A stretch of 60,930 nucleotides of DNA, from NCBI GenBank assembly GCA_037443945.1, contig JBBINH010000017.1, forward strand, positions 1-60,930, given 5' to 3'. Below are positions 45,379 to 53,037 of this stretch, piece after piece. The notes under the pieces were generated by a model. It was not told the origin of the DNA and did no database searches. It saw nothing but the letters and a program-made list of their open reading frames with translations. The stretch comes from SSF26 sp037443945. GTDB taxonomy: Bacteria; Chloroflexota; Anaerolineae; J102. How positions within the stretch are numbered: position 1 is the first letter of the stretch; the number at the start of each line of letters is the position of its first letter. Made by a program: the position numbers and the translations under genes.

Positions 45379-47865
45379 ATGCCCATCACCCTTTCCGATC
45401 TCGCCCGGGCCTTCGACGCCCTGGGCTGGCGTTATCAGACCATCCCCGACCGCGATCTGCTCCTGACCGGCTTCCACACCGAGATAGGCTCCGCCAACCT
45501 GGCCCTGCGCCCTGCCCTGGACGGCCAGGCCGTGCTTCTGGAGGCCGTGGGGCTGGGCCAGGCGCCGGCAGAGCAGATGGGCGAGCTGCTGGCCCTGGCC
45601 TGGCAGTGGCCCGGCATCGCGGTGGCTCGCGACCCGCAGGACGGCGAGGTGCGGCTGCGGCTGCTGCTGCCGGTGGGCCAGGCCGCGCTGAGCCCGGAGG
45701 CCCTGGGCATCGCGGTGGGCACGCTGGTCTCCGCGGTGGAGGCCCTGCGCCAGACGCTGAGCCGGGGCGCGGAGGAGCCGGGGAGCCGGGGGGCTGGGGA
45801 GCAGAGGAGCCAGGGAGCCGGGGAGCCGGGGAGACGGAAAGGGGCCGACGAGGGGGCGGCAGGGCCGGAGGCCGGCGAGGCCGAGGAAGGCGCCGAGGCC
45901 CCTGCGGAGATTGCAGCGGCGCTGCAGCGGGCCCAGGCGCTGTTGGAGGGGCTGGCGCAGGCCGACGATCAGGCCGCCTACCTGCGCGCCCACCTGGACG
46001 AGTTCGACGAGGAGGTCCTGGCCGCGCTGACGGCCGCGGCCCAGGCGGCCCAGGCACAGGGGGAAGAGGCGTTCGCCCAGGGCCTGGCCGGAGTGGTGGC
46101 GGCCGTGCTGGCCCTGCGCCTGGAGCGGGACCCGGCCGCCCAGCGCCTGCAGCGCCTGCTGGAGGCGCCGGACGAGGCCGCGTTGGCCGCGCTGGCCGAC
46201 CAGTGGCCGGAGGCGCTGGGGTCGGACGTCGGGCAACGGCTGGCCGCGCTGGCGCAGGCGGCCCAACAGGCCGGCCAGGGGGCGATGGCCCGGCAGGCCG
46301 AGAGCGTTCGGGAGCGGCTGCAGGCGCTGCGCGCGGCGCGCCCCCTGGACGCGGCCCTGGCCGACTTCCTGGATGCGGAGACGTGGGAGGCTGGCCGGGC
46401 CGTGGTAGCGGCCAGCCCGCCCTTGCAGAGCGAAGCGGCGGTGGCGCGGCTGCGGGAACTGGCCCGACGGGCGCAGGAGCGGGGTGAGGAGCAGACCGCT
46501 GCACGTTATACAACCCATGCCCGACATCTAGCGCAGTGGCTGAGCGGAAAGAGCGAAGCGGAACTGGCTGCCGAGCTGGAGCGCCACCCGCTGTGGCAAC
46601 TGGCAGCGCGCGTGGCAGTCGGCGAAGAGGACCTGGCGCAGGCTATCGAGGAGGCGTTGCAGCCGGACGTGGTCAATGCCCTGGATGAGGCCACCCTGGA
46701 TGCCCTGGACGACCGCGTGCCGTCCCTGGCGCTGCGTGATCGGCGGCTGGCGTACGCTCTGGCGCGTCTGAACGATGCCGTGGCATCGCGGGTGGCGGGC
46801 CCACGCGTACAGGCTCACTGTGCCCTGCGAGTGGGCCAGTTAGCCTGGCAGATGGGGGATGGTGCGTTAGCGTTGGAACGTCTGCAGGCGGGCCTGGCGC
46901 TCTATGACCAGGTGGGCGACCGGCTGGGCAAGGCCAATGTGCTTCAGGCCCAGGGGGACGTGCTCTATTTCCTCAAACGCACCGACGAGGCGCTGCAGAA
47001 GTACGAGGCGGCCCTGGCGCTCTATGACCAGGTGGGCGACCGAATTGGCCAGATCAACACCCATCTGTCCAGGGCGCGCTTATGGCGTGGACAGGGGACA
47101 GGATTTCAGGACGCTGCGTACGACGCTTACCGCCAGGCCCTGGAGCTGGTTGAAGCGATCCGCGGGCTCCAACGACAAGAGAGCTTTCGCCGCGAATGGA
47201 TGGCCCGAACATCCGCCCTTTACACCGAGATGGTCTTCTTCTGCCTGGAGCTGGACCGCCACGCGGAGGCCTGGCACTGGGCCGAGCGGGGCAAGGGGCG
47301 CACCCTGCTGGACCTGCTGGGCTCGGCCCGCCCCCGCCTGGACAGCCCCGAGAAGCGCGTCACCTACGAGGAATGGCAGCGCCTGCAACAGGAGTCCTTC
47401 CGCCTGGAGGCGGAGCTGGATCGCCTGCGCCGGGGCGGCAACGGCCACGGCCCGGCCCGGGGCGCCCCGGCCGGCCCTCAGCCCCTCCCCGCCGAGCCCC
47501 AGGCCGACGCCATCCGGCGCCTGGAGGCGGAGCTGGCCCGGGCCCGAGAGAAAGAACAGCGCCTGCGCCGGCAGGTGGCCCGCCTGCTGGAGGAGGGCCG
47601 CGAGCTCGTCCAGGTGGACGTGCCCCCGGCCGACGAGCTGGCCCTGGCCCTGCAGGAGCTGACCTGCAGCCCTCACCTTCCTCCTTCATCCCCCTCCCTC
47701 TCCCAAACTTGGGAGAGGGAGGGGGGCAGGGGGGTGGGTGAGGGGTCCCGCGCCCAGTCTCTGGCCCTGGCTGCGCGCCTGAACGCCGAGTTTTACACGG
47801 CAGATAGGAAACTGTTTCACCGTTGTCAACAGCTTGGCGTGTTGTTTGTAAAAATGGTGGAATAA
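45379..47865 (+). CDS. TPR protein, truncated before a CHAT domain and fused to a PIN-domain tail
   Basis: The 828-residue frame has AAGGAGG before its ATG. Residues ~1-125 resemble a YbjN-type domain; 130-180 is a low-complexity Gly/Glu/Pro stretch from GAGCCGGG repeats (45771-45838); 180-460 is Ala-rich helix; ~470-620 holds TPR units (two near-identical A-L-Y-D-Q-V-G-D-R), followed by the A-W-H-W-A-E-R-G-K-G-R-T-L-L-D-L-L and coiled E-A-E-L-D-R-L-R region that normally precedes a CHAT protease. No CHAT domain follows. Instead a palindromic repeat (47671-47743) leads into about 40 residues with A-R-L-N-A-E-F-Y-T-A-D-R-K-L-F, a PIN-toxin C-terminus. The product is likely a broken chimera. 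Confidence 0.7.
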   Translation: MPITLSDLARAFDALGWRYQTIPDRDLLLTGFHTEIGSANLALRPALDGQAVLLEAVGLGQAPAEQMGELLALAWQWPGIAVARDPQDGEVRLRLLLPVGQAALSPEALGIAVGTLVSAVEALRQTLSRGAEEPGSRGAGEQRSQGAGEPGRRKGADEGAAGPEAGEAEEGAEAPAEIAAALQRAQALLEGLAQADDQAAYLRAHLDEFDEEVLAALTAAAQAAQAQGEEAFAQGLAGVVAAVLALRLERDPAAQRLQRLLEAPDEAALAALADQWPEALGSDVGQRLAALAQAAQQAGQGAMARQAESVRERLQALRAARPLDAALADFLDAETWEAGRAVVAASPPLQSEAAVARLRELARRAQERGEEQTAARYTTHARHLAQWLSGKSEAELAAELERHPLWQLAARVAVGEEDLAQAIEEALQPDVVNALDEATLDALDDRVPSLALRDRRLAYALARLNDAVASRVAGPRVQAHCALRVGQLAWQMGDGALALERLQAGLALYDQVGDRLGKANVLQAQGDVLYFLKRTDEALQKYEAALALYDQVGDRIGQINTHLSRARLWRGQGTGFQDAAYDAYRQALELVEAIRGLQRQESFRREWMARTSALYTEMVFFCLELDRHAEAWHWAERGKGRTLLDLLGSARPRLDSPEKRVTYEEWQRLQQESFRLEAELDRLRRGGNGHGPARGAPAGPQPLPAEPQADAIRRLEAELARAREKEQRLRRQVARLLEEGRELVQVDVPPADELALALQELTCSPHLPPSSPSLSQTWEREGGRGVGEGSRAQSLALAARLNAEFYTADRKLFHRCQQLGVLFVKMVE
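47671..47743. repeat. Palindromic CCTCACC/CCCTCTCCC-type repeat within the TPR gene
   Basis: A perfect 15-bp inverted core (CCCTCCCTCTCCCAA with TTGGGAGAGGGAGGG, 47692-47723) has outer CCTCACC and GGGTGAGG arms. It is related to the repeat at 12421-12500. It lies exactly at the switch from CHAT-type sequence to PIN-type sequence. Confidence 0.7.
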
Positions 47866-47876
47866 AGGAGGCTGCC

Positions 47877-47912
47877 ATGCCCGACCGCTTCGCCCACGGC
47901 TACCCCTCCTGA
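47877..47912 (+). pseudogene. Possible start of a lost caspase-like gene
   Basis: AAAGGAGG at 47864-47871 precedes ATG 47877, then M-P-D-R-F-A-H-G-Y and an early stop after 11 codons. Caspase-like proteins near TPR-CHAT genes often begin this way, but the piece is too short to prove it. The gap to 48019 shows nothing else. Confidence 0.25.
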
Positions 47913-48019
47913 GCGGTGTGGGCCGCGGCGCCTGTGACCCCCGGTCTCTGCCCATCACCTCCGCACGGTGACGGCCGGCCAGGCGCCTTTTCGTCGGCGC
48001 CGGATGTGCCATGGGGAAT

Positions 48020-48943
48020 TCAGGCAGAGGGCTGTAACCAGGCCTGCACCCTCGCCAGGATGATGCTCGGCTCGGTCTGTTCCAGGTCGAACCAGGTGAT
48101 GGTCGGGTCGTTCAGGGCGAACCAGTTGTACTGGCGGCGGATGAACTGCCGCGTGTGGCGACGCAAAAGGGCTTTGGCCTCCTCCAGACCGTAGGACCCG
48201 GCCAGATAGCCCGTCACTTCCCGATAACCCAGGCTGGAAAAGGCCGGGAGTTCCGGTCCGTAGCCCTGGGCCAGCAGGCGCCGGACCTCCTCCACAAAGC
48301 CGCGGGCAAACATGGCCTCGATGCGGGCATCGGCCCGGGCGTACAGAAGCGGTCGCGGGCGGGTCAGGCCGATCTGGAGCACGCGAAAGGGCGGCGGGGC
48401 TTTGCTGCGGACGGCGCTGAAAGGCCGACCGAGGACGAGGGTCACCTCCAGGGCGCGGATGACACGGCGCAGATTGCGCGGGTCAATGCGGGCGGCGCTG
48501 TCGGGGTCGAGGGCCTGCAAACGGGCGAACACCGCCATGGGACCCTCGCGCGCGGCCAGGGCCTCCAGTTCGGCCCGCAGCCGGGGTTGTGGCGGCACTT
48601 CCGGCACCTGCCAACCCTCGACCACGGCCCGCACATACTGGCCGGTGCCGCCCACAAGCAGGGGCAGGCGACCGCGATCGTGGATGGTCGCGATGGCGGC
48701 CAAGGCCAGGCGCCGGTATTCGCCCAGCGACAGCGTTTCGTCCGGGTTGCGGATGTCGATGAGATGATGGGGCACCTGCCGCTGCTCGGCCGGGGTGGGC
48801 TTGGCCGTGCCGATGTCCATGCCCCGATACACCTGACGGGAATCGGCCGAGACGATCTCGCCGGCCAGGGCCTGCCCCAAGAACAGCGCCACCTCGGTTT
48901 TGCCGACGGCCGTGGGCCCGACGACGACCACAAGGGGTTTCAC
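48020..48943 (-). CDS. miaA: tRNA dimethylallyltransferase
   Basis: MiaA adds a dimethylallyl group to A37 of tRNAs reading U-starting codons. The 307-residue protein has the P-loop G-P-T-A-V-G-K-T (9-16), S-A-D-S-R-Q-V-Y-R (33-41) and V-G-G-T-G-Q-Y (~95). GTG 48943, overlapping the yraN stop, is taken as start because it puts the P-loop at the usual place; a TTG upstream is an alternative. Confidence 0.94.
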   Translation of the reverse strand: MKPLVVVVGPTAVGKTEVALFLGQALAGEIVSADSRQVYRGMDIGTAKPTPAEQRQVPHHLIDIRNPDETLSLGEYRRLALAAIATIHDRGRLPLLVGGTGQYVRAVVEGWQVPEVPPQPRLRAELEALAAREGPMAVFARLQALDPDSAARIDPRNLRRVIRALEVTLVLGRPFSAVRSKAPPPFRVLQIGLTRPRPLLYARADARIEAMFARGFVEEVRRLLAQGYGPELPAFSSLGYREVTGYLAGSYGLEEAKALLRRHTRQFIRRQYNWFALNDPTITWFDLEQTEPSIILARVQAWLQPSA

Positions 48944-49311
48944 CAGCAATCCACCGCCTCCCGCCAATGGCTCACCCGCCGGAGTCGTCCCCGGCCGTCG
49001 AGTTCGACGCCGATGACATCGATGCGCACCGGTCCTTCCCAGCCGATGCTCTCGCTATAGGCCTGCGCCAGCGTACACAGGCGGTCCTGTTTGTGCTCGC
49101 CGACGCCCTGTTCGGGCGTCCCGGCCTGCCGCCCCCGGCGGGTCTTGACCTCGACCACGACCAACACATCGCCTTCCTGAGCCACGATGTCGATCTCGCC
49201 CAGGGGACAGCGCCAATTGCGGGCCAGAATGTGCACACCGGCCTGTTCCAGCACCCGGACGGCCAGTTGCTCGCCCAAGCGGCCCAGTCCCCGGCGCCGG
49301 TCGGTGGCCAT
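48940..49311 (-). CDS. YraN/UPF0102 family nuclease-fold protein
   Basis: The 123-residue protein has the UPF0102 pattern: L-G-R-L-G-E-Q-L-A near the start, A-R-N-W-R-C-P-x-G-E-I-D-I-V (~30-43) and V-V-V-E-V-K-T-R (~52-59), the acid-x-K core of a PD-(D/E)xK nuclease fold. Function is not settled. GAGGAGG precedes ATG 49311. It lies between rnhB and miaA. Confidence 0.92.
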   Translation of the reverse strand: MATDRRRGLGRLGEQLAVRVLEQAGVHILARNWRCPLGEIDIVAQEGDVLVVVEVKTRRGRQAGTPEQGVGEHKQDRLCTLAQAYSESIGWEGPVRIDVIGVELDGRGRLRRVSHWREAVDCW

Positions 49312-49319
49312 GGCCTCCT

Positions 49320-49949
49320 CTAAGCCGTCCCCAGAGGCAGCCGCGGTTGCCGTAGCGGCGCCCACGAACGCCGATGAACGGCCGCCGGCCCCAGCCGCGC
49401 CAGCGCCGCCTGATGCTCGGCCGTGCCGTAGCCCTTATGGCGGGCCAGTCCGTAGCCGGGATAGACCCGGTCGAGCTCGGCCATCAGCCGGTCGCGGTGC
49501 ACCTTGGCCACGATGGAGGCCGCCGCAATGGAAAGCGAAACACCCTCCCCGCGCACCAGGCGCTGTTGCGGCCACTCCCCCAACGGCCTGGGCAGATAAT
49601 CCACCAGGAGAAAGTCGGGCCGTTCCGGCAGCGCCGCCAGCGCCCGTTCCATGGCCAGATGGGTGGCGGCCAGAATGCCCAGGGCCTCGATCTCGACGAC
49701 ATCGGTCTCGCCGATCCCCACCTGAGCCAGCGCCGCAATGCGGGCTGCCCACGCCTGGCGACGGGCCGGTGGCAGCCGTTTGGAATCGTCCACCCCCGCC
49801 AGCAGAGCGGCCAGGTCCGGCCGCGGGGGCAGAACGACCGCCGCCGCCACAACCGGTCCGGCCCAGGCCCCGCGGCCGGCCTCGTCCAAACCGGCCACCC
49901 GCCGGCCTGCCGTCCAATGGACCTCCTCCAACGCCAATGTCGGTGCCAC
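49320..49949 (-). CDS. rnhB: Ribonuclease HII
   Basis: RNase HII removes ribonucleotides and RNA from RNA-DNA hybrids. The 209-residue protein has the catalytic A-G-L-D-E-A-G-R-G start motif (~18-26), V-D-D-S-K-R-L (~52) and S-I-A-A-A-S-I-V-A-K-V-x-R-D. GTG 49949 with GGAGGTGAGG upstream is the start; the longer open frame is a shadow of era. It is 4 bases from the era stop. Confidence 0.95.
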   Translation of the reverse strand: MAPTLALEEVHWTAGRRVAGLDEAGRGAWAGPVVAAAVVLPPRPDLAALLAGVDDSKRLPPARRQAWAARIAALAQVGIGETDVVEIEALGILAATHLAMERALAALPERPDFLLVDYLPRPLGEWPQQRLVRGEGVSLSIAAASIVAKVHRDRLMAELDRVYPGYGLARHKGYGTAEHQAALARLGPAAVHRRSWAPLRQPRLPLGTA

Positions 49950-49953
49950 GGCC

Positions 49954-50880
49954 TCACCTCCGACGGGTGTAGCCCAGGCGCCGCAACTCGGCCGGGTTGC
50001 GGCGCCATTTGGGTTTGACCACCACGCGCAGGTCCAGATAGACCCGCTTGCCCAGCATCTGCTCGATGTCCTGGCGGGCTTCGCTGCCGATGCGCTTGAG
50101 CATACTGCCTTCGTGGCCGATGAGGATGCCCTTTTGCGAGGCGCGTTCGACGCAAAGGCGGGCGGCGATGTACACCACATCGCCGGGGCGTTCGGTGAAC
50201 TTCTCGAGATCGACTGCCACCGCATAGGGCACCTCCTCCCGCAGATGCAGGAGCGCTTTCTCGCGGATGAGTTCCGCGGCCAGGAAACGCTCCTGCACAT
50301 CGGTGATCTGGTCGGGAGGATAGTAGCGGGGCCCCGGCGGCAGGTAGTGGCGCAACAGCTCCACCACGGCCGATACGCCCTGACCGGTCAAGGCGCTGAT
50401 GGCCATCTCGGCGGTGACCGTGGGCAGCAGGTCGCGGTAGAGGCGGCTATGTTCGGCCAGCACGGCCGGGGGTGTGATGTCGATTTTGTTGATGACGAGG
50501 ATGACCGGCAGCGTCTGCCGACGCAAGGCCATGGCCACCTGGTGGTCCTCGTCGTTGGGCAACCGGCTGCCATCCACCACCCATAGCACCAGGTCGGCAT
50601 CGGGCAAAGCGCTCAGGGCTTCGGCGAGCATGAACTCGCCCAGCTTGTGGCGGGGGCGATGGATGCCGGGAGTGTCAATGAAAACGGCCTGGAGGTCCTC
50701 CAGGGTGAGGATGCCGAGGATGCGATTGCGGGTCGTCTGGGGCTTGGGTGAGACGATGGCCAGCTTTTGCCCCAGGAGGGCGTTCATCAGGGTCGATTTG
50801 CCCACGTTGGGCCGCCCCACCACGGCCACGAAGCCCGAACGATGGTCGGGAGGTACGGCCTCCAGGAGGTCGGCGGCCAT
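49954..50880 (-). CDS. era: GTPase Era
   Basis: Era is an essential GTPase that binds 16S rRNA during 30S assembly. The 308-residue protein has G1 G-R-P-N-V-G-K-S (~22-29), G3 D-T-P-G (~69), G4 N-K-I-D (~131) and a C-terminal KH domain. Its ATG overlaps the mdh stop codon. Confidence 0.97.
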   Translation of the reverse strand: MAADLLEAVPPDHRSGFVAVVGRPNVGKSTLMNALLGQKLAIVSPKPQTTRNRILGILTLEDLQAVFIDTPGIHRPRHKLGEFMLAEALSALPDADLVLWVVDGSRLPNDEDHQVAMALRRQTLPVILVINKIDITPPAVLAEHSRLYRDLLPTVTAEMAISALTGQGVSAVVELLRHYLPPGPRYYPPDQITDVQERFLAAELIREKALLHLREEVPYAVAVDLEKFTERPGDVVYIAARLCVERASQKGILIGHEGSMLKRIGSEARQDIEQMLGKRVYLDLRVVVKPKWRRNPAELRRLGYTRRR

Positions 50881-51863
50881 CAGGGTAACAGATCGGCGAC
50901 GACGGCGCGCTCGGCCAGCAATTCCTCACCGGTGACCTGGATCCCGGCCCGGATTTCGGGATCGAGCTTCAGGCCCTGGACGATCTGGTACGTCCCGTCG
51001 CCGGGACAGATGCAGGGGAAGGAGAAGACGACGCCCTCCGGCGCGCCGTAGGACCCATCGCTGGGTACGGCCATCGAGACCCAGTCGCCCTTGCGGGTGC
51101 CGAACGCCCAGTTGCGCACATGGTCAATGGCGGCATTGGCCGCCGAGGCCGCCGACGAGGCCCCGCGCGCCTTGATCACGGCCGCGCCGCGGCCGACGAC
51201 GGTGGGCACGAATTCTTTCCTGTACCAGCGTTTGCCCACCAGGTTCAACGCCTTGCGGCGGCCGATTCGGCAGTGGCTGATGTCGGGCACCATCGTGTTC
51301 GAATGATTCCCCCAGATGGTCATGCGGTAGATGTCGGCCACGTTGGCGCCGGTTTTGCGGGCAAGCTGGCTAAGGGCGCGGTTGTGGTCGAGTCGGGTCA
51401 TGGCCGTGAACCGTTCGCGCGGCACATCAGGCGCGTTGCGCATGGCGATGAGGGCGTTCGTATTGACCGGATTGCCCACGACCAGGACGCGAATGTCGCC
51501 GGCGGCGTAGTTGTTGATGGCCTTCCCCTGCTCGACGAAGATGGGCGCATTGCGCCCCAACAGATCGCTGCGGTCCATACCGGCCTTGCGGGGGAAGGCT
51601 CCCACCAGGATGGCCCAGTTGGCGCCGTCAAAGGCCACCTTCGGATCGTCGGTGAGAACCATATCGTGGAGCAGCGGGAAGGCGCAATCGGTCAGTTCCA
51701 TGGCCACCCCTTCCAGCACGCCCATGGCCGCCGGGATTTCCAGCATTTTGAGGATGATGGGCTGCTTCGGGCCGAAGAGGTCGCCGTTGGCGATGCGGAA
51801 GAGCAAGCTATAGCCGATCTGACCGGCCGCGCCGGTCACGGTGATGGTGAGGGGCGTAGGCAT
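50880..51863 (-). CDS. mdh: Malate dehydrogenase
   Basis: The 327-residue enzyme interconverts malate and oxaloacetate. It has the NAD-binding G-A-A-G-Q-I-G-Y (~10-17), substrate Arg residues in F-P-R-K (~100) and T-R-L-D-H-N-R-A (~156), and the active His in I-W-G-N-H-S (~187). The pattern is that of the group related to cytosolic MDH. AAGGAG precedes ATG 51863. Confidence 0.96.
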   Translation of the reverse strand: MPTPLTITVTGAAGQIGYSLLFRIANGDLFGPKQPIILKMLEIPAAMGVLEGVAMELTDCAFPLLHDMVLTDDPKVAFDGANWAILVGAFPRKAGMDRSDLLGRNAPIFVEQGKAINNYAAGDIRVLVVGNPVNTNALIAMRNAPDVPRERFTAMTRLDHNRALSQLARKTGANVADIYRMTIWGNHSNTMVPDISHCRIGRRKALNLVGKRWYRKEFVPTVVGRGAAVIKARGASSAASAANAAIDHVRNWAFGTRKGDWVSMAVPSDGSYGAPEGVVFSFPCICPGDGTYQIVQGLKLDPEIRAGIQVTGEELLAERAVVADLLP

Positions 51864-51909
51864 GACAGGCTCCTTTTCAAAGCGGGCGATGTGGGTTGCG
51901 GAGACCCGG

Positions 51910-52857
51910 TTACGATGCGACACCCGGCGAGGCCGACGACAGCGATGCCGCCGTTACCACGGGTTCCAGGCCGTCGGCGATCAGGACCGGCTGTAGCGCC
52001 GCAATGGCCACCTCGAGCATGGCCAGATCGGGTTCACGGGTGGTCAGCTTTTGCAGGGCCAGGCCGGGTGTAATCAGGAGGCGGATAAGGGGATTTTTTT
52101 GATAGCGGGTGCTGAACCGCAGGAATTCGTAGGCGATCCCGGCTACGACCGGGATCAGCAAAAGCCGCGAGACCAGGCGTAGAGGCCAGCTCTCGAATTG
52201 TAAGGGCACAAACAAGAGGATGCTGATGACGAGCACAAACAGCAAAAAGCTGGTACCGCAACGGGTGTGCAAGGTGGAAAAGCGGGCCACACTTTCCGGC
52301 GTCAGCGCGGCACCGGCCTCGTAGGCGTTGATGGTTTTGTGTTCGGCGCCGTGATAGGCAAAGACACGGCGGATGTCGGGAAGACGACCGATGGCCACGA
52401 TGTAGGCGATGAAGAGGGCCAACCGCAGGAGTCCCTCCAGCAGGGCGCTCAGGGTTTTGTTCAGGCCCAGCCAGGCCTCAACGCCGTTCGCCACGGCGGT
52501 GGGCAACAGGAAGAAAAGCCCGATGCCCAGCGCCAGCGAAAAGGCCATCATACCCCATGCCAGCAGGCCGGAAAAAGGACCCGGTGAGCTTGTCTCGGTG
52601 GAGGGGGTTTCGGCGGCGGCCACATCCGCCGACCACATCAGCGCCCGCGTGCCCAACACGAGCGCATCCCACAGCAGCACCAGCCCGCGCACAAACGGGA
52701 TCCGGGTGATGATGCCCTGGTAAAGGCGCGGGGGCAAGGGTTCTTCGCGGACGACGATGGCCCCCTGCGGATTGCGGACGGCCACCGCCAGACGGCGCCG
52801 TCCACGCATCATAACGCCCTCGATCACGGCCTGACCACCGTAGTAGAACCGGCTCAA
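51910..52857 (-). CDS. DUF1385 family membrane protein
   Basis: The 315-residue protein starts Y-Y-G-G-Q-A-V-I-E-G-V-M-M-R-G and has the DUF1385 block Y-H-G-A-E-H-K-T-I-N-A-Y-E (~170-182) and a H-T-R-C-G-T-S-F-L-L stretch. Four or more membrane helices surround these. The conserved His and Cys residues look like a buried metal or catalytic site, but no function is known. It is common next to prfA in Firmicutes and elsewhere in Chloroflexota. Confidence 0.95.
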   Translation of the reverse strand: MSRFYYGGQAVIEGVMMRGRRRLAVAVRNPQGAIVVREEPLPPRLYQGIITRIPFVRGLVLLWDALVLGTRALMWSADVAAAETPSTETSSPGPFSGLLAWGMMAFSLALGIGLFFLLPTAVANGVEAWLGLNKTLSALLEGLLRLALFIAYIVAIGRLPDIRRVFAYHGAEHKTINAYEAGAALTPESVARFSTLHTRCGTSFLLFVLVISILLFVPLQFESWPLRLVSRLLLIPVVAGIAYEFLRFSTRYQKNPLIRLLITPGLALQKLTTREPDLAMLEVAIAALQPVLIADGLEPVVTAASLSSASPGVAS

Positions 52858-52961
52858 GCAACCACTCCTAAAACAAAAGGATAAACTTCATCCTATCACG
52901 GTCGGCGCCGAAAGCGAAAACCCCAGAAGCGATGGGATGGCTGCGCACCGTTCTCAGGCAT

Positions 52962-53003
52962 AACGAAGCGGGGACGATGACCTGCCTTCGTCCCCGCTTC
53001 GTT
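52962..53003 (-). terminator. Strong hairpin downstream of the hppA gene
   Basis: A perfect 16-bp inverted repeat, AACGAAGCGGGGACGA with TCGTCCCCGCTTCGTT, has a 10-base loop. It lies 35 bases beyond the hppA stop. A U-run is poor, but the stability of the stem suits a terminator. Confidence 0.65.
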
Positions 53004-53037
53004 TCGGGGCTGAGCCGGGGTTGCGACAAAGCCCCGG

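Noticed and set aside
45771..45838. GAGCCGGG-type tandem sequence as a CRISPR or regulatory array
   Set aside because: It is in frame inside the TPR gene and encodes a low-complexity linker; units vary and there are no spacers.
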